A stretch of 64,000 nucleotides of DNA, from the NCBI RefSeq assembly GCF_014192715.1, contig NZ_JACHYH010000004.1:62001-126000 (forward strand), given 5' to 3'. Positions within the stretch are counted from its first letter, which is position 1, and every line of letters starts with the position of its first letter. Source of the DNA: Luteibacter sp. Sphag1AF. Lineage in GTDB: Bacteria; Pseudomonadota; Gammaproteobacteria; Xanthomonadales; Rhodanobacteraceae. This document shows, in pieces, positions 16,707 through 24,556 of this stretch. The notes beneath the pieces were generated by a model. That model ran no database searches, was not told where the DNA came from, and saw nothing but the letters and a program-made list of their open reading frames with translations. The translations under genes and the position numbers were made by a program.

Positions 16707-17997
16707 TGGTCAACTTCCCTTTCCCTGCGGTTTTCTTTGCAGCCACTGCCCCTCGGGCGACCTTGTTCCTGGCTTTGGAACGCAGATGCGCCAGCGATTC
16801 GGCGAGCATGGTGTCAATGCGTACATTCGCGCGCCGCTTTCCTGGCGGACGCTTGCTGGCCTCCAGCAGTGCTTTGCCTACAACTTCGCCCAGCGCCAGT
16901 GGCACAGCGTTGCCAATCTGCAAATACTGCTGACTCATCGATCCCCAGAACTTCCACGTATCCGGGAAACCCTGCAAGCGCGCGCACTCGTGCACGGACA
17001 GAGGGCGTGTTGCCACGGGATGGCACAGCGCGCTGCCTTTGCGGTTTGGCCGTCCGACGATGGTCGGCGCTGGAGCATCCCACGGAAGACGACGATAGAA
17101 CCCCGTCTTTCCGCCACCGGACTCGAACGAACCACCCAGCGCTTCCTTCTGCAACGGAACAGGAAGTGCCCGCCAGTTCTTGCCTTCGGGAATCTTCTCG
17201 AAAAACCGCCTGACTTCCGGCGTGTACGACGAATGCTGGCCCGGGTCGCCCTGCAAATCCTCGATGGCCTGCCTGACCGTGGCATACGGCAACAGGTCGC
17301 TGCCCGGCTCGCCATGCGTGGGCGTCAGCGACGGAATGGCAACATTGTCACGCGAGCAGATCATCACGAAGCGCATGCGTGCCTGAGGCGCCCCGAAGTC
17401 GGCCGCATTGACCACGGAAAACGTGGGGGTGTATCCGATGGCCTTTACGTCGTTGAAGATCTGCCTGATCGCCGAACCGGAAAGCTCGTCCGGGTCCAGT
17501 GCCAGAGCCTCGTCGCTGGACTCGTTCAAAGTGCCACTGGCGTAGCGCTTCAGGCTCCAGTGCTTGCCCGGGCGCTCGGCGATGGGGCGATGTTTCAGCG
17601 CGGCGGTCAGGATGCTGGCCACGTTCTCCAGGACAAAAAAGCGCGGCCGCACCTCGTTGACGATACGCAGGTATTCGTAAATCAGGTTGCCGCGCGGATC
17701 ACTTAGCCCGGAACGCTTTCCGCCCGTGGAAAAGCTCTGGCACGGCGGGCCGCCGACGATGGCGAAAATCTCGCCATGCTCCTGGGTTCGCTCGCGAAGC
17801 TGCGCACCGGACAGCGTGGCGACATCCGCCTGCCAGACATCGAGGTCCGGCCGATTCAGCCTGAGCGTTTCACAGCAGGCCTGATCCACGTCGACGGCCA
17901 GCGTAGCCTTTATCCCGCCCCTTTCCAGGCCAAGGTCCAGGCCATAAGCGCCTGAAAATAAAGACCAGACGGGCTGGACTGGAACGGACTTGGACAT
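16699..17997 (-). CDS. DNA (cytosine-5-)-methyltransferase
   Basis: 432-residue type II modification enzyme. Motif I is FSGAYGLDLGLERGG (residues 14-28), motif IV is GGPPCQSFSTGG with catalytic C86, motif VI is VLENV (E124), motif VIII is GAPQARMRFVMI and motif X is QIGNAVP. The target-recognition region between VIII and X holds VGRPNRKGSALCHPVA. The frame is open to 18147, but I start at ATG 17997 (MSKSVPVQPVWSLFSG) because motif I should lie near the N-terminus. The C-terminus has a Lys-rich tail. The next gene, overlapping by 8 bp, is the probable cognate nuclease. Confidence 0.93.
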   Translation of the reverse strand: MSKSVPVQPVWSLFSGAYGLDLGLERGGIKATLAVDVDQACCETLRLNRPDLDVWQADVATLSGAQLRERTQEHGEIFAIVGGPPCQSFSTGGKRSGLSDPRGNLIYEYLRIVNEVRPRFFVLENVASILTAALKHRPIAERPGKHWSLKRYASGTLNESSDEALALDPDELSGSAIRQIFNDVKAIGYTPTFSVVNAADFGAPQARMRFVMICSRDNVAIPSLTPTHGEPGSDLLPYATVRQAIEDLQGDPGQHSSYTPEVRRFFEKIPEGKNWRALPVPLQKEALGGSFESGGGKTGFYRRLPWDAPAPTIVGRPNRKGSALCHPVATRPLSVHECARLQGFPDTWKFWGSMSQQYLQIGNAVPLALGEVVGKALLEASKRPPGKRRANVRIDTMLAESLAHLRSKARNKVARGAVAAKKTAGKGKLTSA

Positions 17998-18191
17998 CGC
18001 TGAGGCAGGGCCTTGGAAGGGTGGCAGAACGTTCGAGTATGACGGTTTGCGCCGGGTTTCGCGAAAGCTGACGAAGGGTGCCCCAAGCCAGTATCGCGCC
18101 CTGAGACCGGGCTCACGCGCCACGCGGGAGACACACAAAAGCGCCACCGGAGGGGTGTCCTGATTTTACCGGGTTCCCAGCCGCAGGCACC

Positions 18192-19076
18192 TTACTGGGG
18201 AACGCGATCTTTCCTGCTTGCCGAAAGCGTGGTGCCTGCCGACGCCGCGATGATCGCCGCGATGCCCAGCCACTTCATCGGAGAAAGTGTTTCGCCCAGA
18301 AAGATCATCCCAATGACGGCACCCACCGCCGGCTCGCCGCTGGTGAGAATGCCGAAGGTCTTCACCGGAAGGCGGCGCAGCGCGAACATCTCCAGCGAAT
18401 AGGGGATGGCGCTGGACAGAAGGGCGACGGCCAGACCGAGACCGAGGACGCGCGTATCGAGTAGCGCCGTTCCCGCCTCCATGAGACCAAACGGCATCGC
18501 AATCGCAGCAGCTATGACGATGCCCAGGGCAGGCGTCTGTGCACCCAGTGCGTCGCCCGCCCGCTTCCCGGTAAGAATGTAGAGTCCCCAGAACACGCCG
18601 GCAGCCAGCGCGAAACCCATGCCGACCAGATCCATGCTGCCGGCAGACATGTTCAACGACAGCAACAGCAGCAAACCCACCACAGCGAGTGCCGCCCAGC
18701 CAAGGTCTGCAAGACGGCGCGACGACAGAATCGCCACCGTGAGCGGCCCGGTGAATTCAAGAGCAATGGCAATTCCCAGCGGAATGCGCTGAATGGCCAT
18801 GTAGAACAAAAGATTCATCACGCCCAGCGAAATGCCATAAGGCAACACGGCCCAGAGCATCCGGCGATTCAGCCGCACCCGCCACACTCGCTGCACGATG
18901 CAAAGGATCAAAGCCGCCAGGCCCAGGCGAAGCGCCGTTGCGCCAGCCGCACCGATCAAGGGAAACAGGGATTTGGCCAGCGACGCGCCCAGGGTGATCG
19001 ACAGCATGGCAACCACAACCGCTGCCAGAGGTGCCGACGTTCGGGAAGGCGATAAAGGTGTTACTGAGGAAATCAC
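18192..19076 (-). CDS. EamA/RhtA-type DMT exporter
   Basis: 294-residue inner-membrane protein with ten hydrophobic segments in two EamA repeats (about 20-145 and 150-285). The segments GVFWGLYILTGKRAGDALG and SSAIPYSLEMFALRRLPVKTFGILTSGEPAVGAVIG match the RhtA subgroup, which exports threonine and homoserine. The substrate here is by similarity. It is the last chromosomal gene before the left repeat of the integrated element, which begins 148 bp upstream of its start. Confidence 0.88.
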   Translation of the reverse strand: MISSVTPLSPSRTSAPLAAVVVAMLSITLGASLAKSLFPLIGAAGATALRLGLAALILCIVQRVWRVRLNRRMLWAVLPYGISLGVMNLLFYMAIQRIPLGIAIALEFTGPLTVAILSSRRLADLGWAALAVVGLLLLLSLNMSAGSMDLVGMGFALAAGVFWGLYILTGKRAGDALGAQTPALGIVIAAAIAMPFGLMEAGTALLDTRVLGLGLAVALLSSAIPYSLEMFALRRLPVKTFGILTSGEPAVGAVIGMIFLGETLSPMKWLGIAAIIAASAGTTLSASRKDRVPQ

Positions 19077-19224
19077 GATGGCGTTCTTGGCGGAGGATGG
19101 TCGGAAACCGTTACGTCACGGACGAGCGATCTCGTTGGCACTTTGCCTTCAACTCGATGCTTCCGACACTCTGAAGGCGTGGTATCTCATGCCGTGCTTA
19201 ACTCAGGCAAATACCAAACCCCAT

Positions 19225-19282
19225 AAACGAAAAAGCCCCTGCGTAAGCAGGGGCTTAGACGATTTGGCTGGGAGACTAGGAT
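19225..19282. repeat. left attachment repeat (attL)
   Basis: Copy of the 58-bp sequence found at 28959-29016, with two mismatches (A for T at 19257 and G for A at 19274) and no gaps. It includes the palindromic terminator AAGCCCCTGC/GCAGGGGCTT and the last 18 bases of tRNA-Gln. The similarity to the tRNA ends after 19282, so no second functional tRNA is made. Confidence 0.9.
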
Positions 19283-19464
19283 CTTTTCAGATTTCCAGCC
19301 AACCCGTGCCGCGTCTAAGCATGATGACGCTTGGCCTCTCGGGGTCGTTGACCTCGTGAGTTGACCAAGGGATTGCACATTATCACGACACCTGGACGGG
19401 TCCTGCCAGGGTGGCCGTGTCTCAGCAAACGAGGGCCCGGAGGCCCCCGCCGCTGTTTTTCGAC
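19283..19464. other. left element terminus with candidate integrase arm sites
   Basis: No gene seen. It carries GTTGACC at 19347-19353 and GTTGACCAA at 19360-19368, 13 bp apart. A similar pair occurs at the other end of the element (28922 and about 28935). Such short direct repeats near the ends are typical of arm-type binding sites of tyrosine integrases. A GC-rich hairpin (GGGCCCGGAGGCCC, near 19434) follows the stop of the small minus-strand gene. Confidence 0.4.
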
Positions 19465-19671
19465 TTACTTAGGCTTACGGTTGTAAGGCGACTGGTTCGT
19501 AGGCTTCAAAGAAACCCCGTCCTTACTCGCCTGGTTGCTGACCGCGGCCGGCGTGCGCCCCATCTTCAACCCGATGACCCGCGTGGGCGTATTGCCACGG
19601 GCGAGGTCCTTGAGCTGACTGTGATCCTTGGAAGTCCAAGGCTTGCCCGAGTTGGGCGGCTGCTTCGTCAT
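19465..19671 (-). CDS. small DNA-binding-like protein of mobile elements
   Basis: 68-residue basic protein from ATG 19671. The core PWTSKDHSQLKDLARGNTPTRVIGLKMGRTPAAV resembles a SANT/GcrA-like helix-turn-helix, followed by a conserved tail SLKPTNQSPYNR that I know from many small proteobacterial proteins of unknown role. The frame stays open upstream to 19830 through the structured leader. That extension, which includes MTSAPFYSAVASTPQIEG, resembles leader-encoded peptides of phage-like elements, so a longer product is possible. A DNA-binding role is inference. Confidence 0.7.
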   Translation of the reverse strand: MTKQPPNSGKPWTSKDHSQLKDLARGNTPTRVIGLKMGRTPAAVSNQASKDGVSLKPTNQSPYNRKPK

Positions 19672-19754
19672 AACGTTTTTGCTCCTGTCGGATATCCGAC
19701 ATAGAAGCCGCCCCTCTATTTGCGGTGTTGAGGCGACGGCGCTATAAAATGGAG

Positions 19755-19862
19755 CACTGGTCATAGGCAAGCCTGTGATCAGCGCACCCGGTGGGTGCTC
19801 ACCACGACCTCCGATCAGGCTCGTTTCCAAGGCCAGACTGATCGGGGGTCTTCTTTTTTACG
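19755..19862 (+). ncRNA. candidate small RNA / structured leader in the element
   Basis: On the plus strand a promoter-like pair TTGCGG (19720-19725) and TATAAA (19743-19748) with 17-bp spacing precedes about 105 nt. This stretch ends in a 13-bp stem (GACCTCCGATCAG with CTGATCGGGGGTC) and TCTTCTTTTTT, a convincing terminator. Inside is GCACCCGGTGGGTGC, another hairpin. The opposite strand is open in two frames and lies between two minus-strand genes. The region may therefore be a plus-strand antisense RNA or a minus-strand leader resembling the ash/C4 loci of phages. Both readings are inference. Confidence 0.4.
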
Positions 19863-19938
19863 GCACCCGACGGGTGGGCTCGCGCCGGATGCCGATTGCT
19901 AATGTCTTGTGCATACCATTTTCTCCGGGTAAAACCCG

Positions 19939-20562
19939 TTACGTGCTCGACTCGGTTGCCGACCCCGGCGCCTCTGGCACTGGCGGCGGTGTTACGACAG
20001 GAGCAGCCGCGGCCTGCTGCTGCGCAAGCCAATATTTACGAATGCCTTCCAGATCACCAAAGGCGCCGACATCGGCAACGCGATCCGTAAACCGCGAGTA
20101 GATGCCGTCCTGAACCAGTTTGTGGCTGCGCATCCACTCGACGGCCACGTTGGGGTTGAGCAGAAGCACATAGTGATATTCGCCAGACGCCCCGGGTTTC
20201 GTCGCCAAGAAGTTGAGTTCTTGCAGTCGCTTCATCCGCCGGCGCCACGTGTCTACGGCTCGCGCACCTGAAAATCCGGCCTCGGCCGCGAACGTAGAGG
20301 GATTTTCAATGGAGACCACGGGGTGATCCGGGGCCCGTGCCCACAAGCAGAACAAAACGTGGCCGGCTGGCTGCCCCTTTGACTGGTCGTCAATCGCCTG
20401 CATGGCGATCGGCAAGGTGCGTGGGACAGTCGAAAACCCGTCGTTTTGCTTCCGGTGCCACAGCCACTCCGCCGGATACGTCGGAAAGTGGATCTTCCTC
20501 TGCTCCTCCGCTCGCTCGGCCATTTTCAGGCGACGTGCAGAGGACTGTTTGCTGTTGGCCAT
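19939..20562 (-). CDS. hypothetical protein with winged-helix-like core
   Basis: 207 residues from ATG 20562 (MANSKQSSARRLKMAERAEEQRK). The middle has the segments EWLWHRKQNDGFSTVPRTLP, VLFCLWARAPDHP, NPSTFAAEAGFSGARAVDTWRRRMKRLQELNFL and YHYVLLLNPNVAVEWM. A helix-turn-helix followed by a wing-like strand pair is plausible, as in replication or regulatory proteins of mobile elements. The C-terminus is Ala/Pro rich (PVVTPPPVPEAPG). I do not recognise a named family. It lies upstream of the structured leader and the 68-residue gene on the same strand. Confidence 0.6.
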   Translation of the reverse strand: MANSKQSSARRLKMAERAEEQRKIHFPTYPAEWLWHRKQNDGFSTVPRTLPIAMQAIDDQSKGQPAGHVLFCLWARAPDHPVVSIENPSTFAAEAGFSGARAVDTWRRRMKRLQELNFLATKPGASGEYHYVLLLNPNVAVEWMRSHKLVQDGIYSRFTDRVADVGAFGDLEGIRKYWLAQQQAAAAPVVTPPPVPEAPGSATESST

Positions 20563-20857
20563 GGAAATCTCGTGCCGATGCGATAGACAGATGATCCGCC
20601 CCCAGCAGCGCGATTTCAAGGAATCGAAACGCGAAGAAATGCCCGGGACAAGGATAGACGAAATCTATTCCTGATGTTCTAAAAACACAACAAATATGCA
20701 CGTCACGGCTAGTCAAGGACGCACGATACCGCACATGATCCAATCGCAAGCCACGGTAATACCTACAATATTTCTACCATCTGTGTGCTCAAAGTGATCC
20801 GGTACTTTCCGTCCTCGCCTGTGCTCGCAGTGATCCTGAGGTTCGTAAGGAGGCCTT
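20563..20857. other. intergenic region with paired 17-bp repeats
   Basis: No gene seen. The sequences TGTGCTCAAAGTGATCC (20784-20800) and TGTGCTCGCAGTGATCC (20820-20836) match at 15 of 17 positions and are 36 bp apart. They could be operator sites for an element-encoded regulator or iterons. The stretch is relatively AT-rich between 20640 and 20790, as expected for promoters of the minus-strand gene starting at 20562 and the plus-strand small frame at 20858. Confidence 0.35.
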
Positions 20858-21055
20858 ATGGCCCCGACGGCCGTCGAAGTTGCTCCGAAAATCGGCAATC
20901 GGGGGCGTCAAAAAGAGCCAGGGACGAGGTGTGCATGCTGCTCCGCTTACCCAGCCCGGAACCCATGCCACACCCGGATCAACCATCCTCGTCCAAGGGT
21001 GTCGGTCATGCCAGCCCTCCCGGCCGTTACACCGGACCGGGGCCTCGCGGGTTAA
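20858..21055 (+). CDS. possible small protein, strong ribosome site
   Basis: 65 codons from ATG 20858, preceded by a perfect AAGGAGG (20847-20853) at 4-bp spacing. The product is basic and Pro-rich with a Cys cluster (RCACCSAYPARNPCH). It ends exactly at the 3' end of the convergent XRE-ImmA/IrrE gene. No family is recognised. The ribosome site is the only strong evidence; the composition could equally be a chance frame. Confidence 0.3.
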   Translation: MAPTAVEVAPKIGNRGRQKEPGTRCACCSAYPARNPCHTRINHPRPRVSVMPALPAVTPDRGLAG

Positions 21056-22270
21056 TCACTTTCGACGCCGAAACTGATCGAAGGCGAGCACCGTGCTCGT
21101 ATTGAACGGCTGATCGCTCGCTGCCGAGGATGCCACGCGGCGAACTGGCAACTGGAGCACCTCGCCGCCTCCTTGAAGATAGTTTTCTGGAAGACCGGTC
21201 AGTGCCTCCACGTCGCGCTCCGACAAACCGAAATGCCGAGCAACGCCATTCACGGTCATCACCCCTTCCGTGAGAAGCAGCTCAATGGTCCTGCGCAGGA
21301 GCCTCGGCTGCTCAGGGGCCCAACCTGCATCGCCGGGCTCCGACTTGACGCCCCAGCGTGCCGATCGCCGTTTGAACAAGGAGACTTTGTCGCCCTCGGT
21401 GATCATCCCCAGGGCCTCAAGGCGCATGACGATGGCGCCAACGGAAATGCCCCAGCGCTGCTTCAACAGCAACAAGTTATCCAATGTAACGGGCAATCGC
21501 ACCTCGGCGGAGAAACTCTCAGCAGGCAAAAGAAACGCGCCCGCAAAGCGATGAGCCTGCTTCTCCATTTCGTTGTGACGCAGTCGATCACTCGCCTTCG
21601 GAATAAGCCGATGAAGGACCAGGTGCCCCAACTCATGAGCGGCATCGAAGCGACTACGAAAGCCATTGGCTTTGTCCGCCGCAAGGAGAATGAAGGGGCG
21701 GCCAAGAACCTTGCTCCAGGCCGACAGCCCTTCGATCTGAGCCACACCGGTTTCTTCGCGAACGACAATAGCACCTGCATTTTCCAATGCCAGAACCACG
21801 TCCTGAACTGGGCCCGATCCCAACCCCCATACGTCACGGCATTCCTGGGCTACCGCCTCAATGTCTTCCGCGAGGATTTGATCCGGCTCTGTAAACGAGC
21901 GGGTCGGAAACGAGAGCGCTGGAAAATCCACATACTCCTGGAGCGCAGCCGAGATTTCCTGGGCCCACGACATGCGAGCCTGGAGCATTTCGCGCGCGGA
22001 CTGGTGGGCCGATGCGTTACTGCGGAATAGGGGAGCAGTTGTCGCCTCCAGCACCGGACGCGTGAACCACTCCCCCTTCACGTTCACCACCGACGCCAAA
22101 CGCTCCAGCGTTTCCGGTTCGGGCGTCTGCGCACCTGACCGCCACTTGCTGATGGTTGAGGGTGAAACACCAATCATGGCCGCCAACTGGACCTGAGAAA
22201 GACGACGGACCGCCAGCACTTCAAGCAGGCGGTCCGATTGGAAACCACTTATTCTTTTGGACATGATCAA
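21056..22270 (-). CDS. XRE helix-turn-helix and ImmA/IrrE metallopeptidase protein
   Basis: 404-residue two-domain regulator. Residues 12-62 form an XRE helix-turn-helix (LSQVQLAAMIGVSPSTISKW). Residues about 130-255 form an ImmA/IrrE zinc peptidase domain with the HExxH motif H212-E213-L-G-H216 and the downstream ligand region EKQAHRFAGAFLLP. A C-terminal region of about 130 residues includes a second possible helix-turn-helix (VNGVARHFGLSERDVEAL). Such proteins cleave or inactivate repressors, or act as antitoxins, in mobile elements. Its ATG overlaps the stop of the small upstream gene by 4 bp, making a two-gene module of toxin-antitoxin type. Confidence 0.88.
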   Translation of the reverse strand: MIMSKRISGFQSDRLLEVLAVRRLSQVQLAAMIGVSPSTISKWRSGAQTPEPETLERLASVVNVKGEWFTRPVLEATTAPLFRSNASAHQSAREMLQARMSWAQEISAALQEYVDFPALSFPTRSFTEPDQILAEDIEAVAQECRDVWGLGSGPVQDVVLALENAGAIVVREETGVAQIEGLSAWSKVLGRPFILLAADKANGFRSRFDAAHELGHLVLHRLIPKASDRLRHNEMEKQAHRFAGAFLLPAESFSAEVRLPVTLDNLLLLKQRWGISVGAIVMRLEALGMITEGDKVSLFKRRSARWGVKSEPGDAGWAPEQPRLLRRTIELLLTEGVMTVNGVARHFGLSERDVEALTGLPENYLQGGGEVLQLPVRRVASSAASDQPFNTSTVLAFDQFRRRK

Positions 22271-22572
22271 GACCCCGGAGGTGTAGGTCCAACTCCCTTC
22301 TTCACCTTGAGCGTCGGCAACGCCTTATCTTCCTGCGCTGCTTGCTTGACGTAGCGACGCACGAAGAGATCGATCGGCTCATGAAACAGCCAGCCCTTCA
22401 TATCTTTATCTGGGACGGCGATTTCGATGGACAGCGGTCGCTCGGCTTGCTTGACGATCGGGCTGAAAATCCCGACGAAGAACACCGATGCGGTGGCGGG
22501 AGGAACGATAGGTTCAGACGAAAATATGTCTCGGATGACCAAGGGCTCAATCGCCTTATTCGCTTCCGCCAT
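22267..22572 (-). CDS. small partner protein of the XRE-ImmA/IrrE gene
   Basis: 101 residues from ATG 22572 (MAEANKAIEPLVIRDIFSSEP); a longer frame to ATG 22668 exists. It is soluble with a central hydrophobic strand region (ATASVFFVGIFSPIV), then RPLSIEIAVPDKDMKGWLFHEPIDLFVRRYV, and a basic tail ending PTPPGS. No family is recognised. The 4-bp overlap with the downstream HTH-peptidase gene means the two are co-translated. The arrangement recalls two-gene toxin-antitoxin or defence modules such as Rosmerta, a comparison made from memory only. Confidence 0.6.
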   Translation of the reverse strand: MAEANKAIEPLVIRDIFSSEPIVPPATASVFFVGIFSPIVKQAERPLSIEIAVPDKDMKGWLFHEPIDLFVRRYVKQAAQEDKALPTLKVKKGVGPTPPGS

Positions 22573-22921
22573 GATCAAGCGTTGCTTGCTCCGGCGGGCG
22601 TTAGACCCTGACATTTCCCCTGGCCTGCTCGAAGCGTCAAAAACGATGCATTTCGAAAGCGACGGCAAGGGAACATGAAACCTCTAGGCAGAGGGGTTGA
22701 ACCTCTCACAAATCGAGGTCGTGTCAACAGGCCAGAGGAGAAGCCGTCATCGACTGCATGCCTCGGAATCGGCGCTGTGACGCGGTTCCCGTGAACGGAT
22801 GTAGCGTTTCGCCGCAGTGCGGACGTGATTCGCGAACGTGTGATCAACCCCGCCCAAAATAGGCTTGACGGCGATTTATTCTCCGCTACAAGGCGCGCTT
22901 CTCTTGCTCGGTTAGGTTGTC

Positions 22922-24539
22922 ATGTTGAGCGCCACTCCTGTCCCCTCCGTTCCCGTTTGGGAGCCTCACCTCTACGACATCATTGCCCACGGCGACGAGG
23001 TGCGGCTGTCGCCGACCTGTGCGGAAGGCCATGCGATGGTGATGGAGATCATCGAGCGCGGTTTCTTCAATCACATGCGCACCCCACGGGCAGGCGGTGC
23101 CGAGGACAGCGGTGACGTGCTCGCTCGCCTGTTCGGCGCTCCACCAGCGGGGGCCTCGGATCCGATTGTGGTTCAACGTGGGCGTGACCAGCCTTCATCG
23201 TCGTTGCCACCGGATGCCAACCCGTTGCCCCAGGAGGCGGCGCCCATCCCTGCGACGCCCAATACTGTGACACCGGTTGCCGCCCCTCCGATGCCAGCCA
23301 CGGGATCGGAAAACTTGCTGAGCGAGTTGACCTCACGTCATCTGCGCAACCTGAAGCGCGGACCGAAGAAAGCCACGCCAGCCGATCGCGAGCGCCGCTA
23401 TGTCCTCGACCTGCTGCGCGAGGTCATCGGCGATAAGCCGGTGGACGCCATCACTCCCGAGGACGCCGAAACCTTCGCCGACGTGCTGGCGGTCTGGCCG
23501 GTGCGGTTGATGAACCTGCCTGAGTTTCGTCACATGTCCGCCGTCAACATCGCCGCCAAGGCGAAACGCGAAAAGCGCCAGGCGATCCAACGCAGCACCC
23601 AGCACAAGCACAAGCACAAGCACAAGCACATCATGAGCGTCAGTGCGTTCTTCAACTGGTTGGTGAATGACTTAAAAGTCATTCCGATAAACCCTTTCCG
23701 GTTCATCCAAATGTCGCGGTATCACGACAACGTGCGGAAGAAAAAAGACATCTTCTCTGTGTAGGACCTGGAGGTGCTATTCGCGCCACAACACTTTCGC
23801 CGCTTCACGGAGCCGCACAAGTATTGGATGCCGTTGATTGCGTTGTTCTCGGGCATGCGGGTCAACGAGATCTCCCAACTTTACCTCGACGATGTCGAGA
23901 CCGAAACCGTGATGGACGAGACCGGCGCCAAACGGAAGATCCTATATTTCCACATCACACCCTATCGCGATGGTCAGAGCATCAAAACCCCCTATTCGCT
24001 GCGTCGCATCCCGATCCATTCGAAACTGCTGGGCCTGGGCTTCGAACGCTATGTGGCTGACGTCAAGTCGACGGGAGCCGTCCACCTGTTTCCGGGACTG
24101 CACTGGGCGGAAGGTGGACCCGGTGTCGGGGTGTCGCATTGGTTCAACCGCTGGCACCTTCGCAGGAACTGCGCCATCCACACACCGACGAAAACCCCTG
24201 CATTGCTTCCGCCACACGCTGACGACGATGGCGGAACGCCAGCGCATTCCGGTTAGTGTAATCCGCACGCTCAATGGGCATAGCGACGGTCAGGGGATCG
24301 ACGAGCGAACGTATGTGGCCCGGGGAAGCCTCTTGGAATGTCAGCGGGCTTTGGAGACGCTGGAGTTTCCGCCGTTGCCCTTGGAACCGTATGTATCGGC
24401 TCGGTTCCAGGCCTACCTCACGCACGCTGTAACGGAAGACATCCACGTGGCGCGCATGACGGATGACGGCAAACCCTATGTGCGACGGAAAGGGCGACCG
24501 CCGGCGTTGCCTGCCGGCGATACGCCAATGACGGGTTGA
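22922..24539 (+). pseudogene. tyrosine recombinase, disrupted
   Basis: Remnant of a phage-type integrase of the same broad class as the intact one at 27478. The reading frame is broken twice. An in-frame TAG at 23762-23764 interrupts what should read IFSV-x-DLEVLFAP. A frameshift then occurs in the ACCCC run near 24195: before it the frame reads IHTPTKT, after it a different frame supplies the catalytic HCFRHTLTTMAE and NGHSD motifs. The first catalytic Arg is in FSGMRVNEI. A (CACAAG)4 tandem at 23603-23626 encodes a His-Lys run where a helix preceding SAFFNWLV is expected, which looks like repeat expansion. A promoter-like TTGACG/TACAAG lies at 22864-22891. Confidence 0.85.
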
Positions 24540-24556
24540 GCCTGGGGAAGCCACCA

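Noticed and set aside
17998-18147. 50-residue N-terminal extension of the methyltransferase
   Set aside because: Basic, low-complexity residues before motif I; the family starts near the ATG at 17997.
19225-19330. second tRNA gene near the left repeat
   Set aside because: Only the last 18 bases of the tRNA are present; no cloverleaf can be formed.
21173-22030. 285-codon plus-strand open frame in the element
   Set aside because: Antisense to the XRE-ImmA/IrrE gene, which has intact domains.
23603-23629. CRISPR-like short repeats
   Set aside because: A 6-bp tandem inside a coding frame without spacers; it is a microsatellite.
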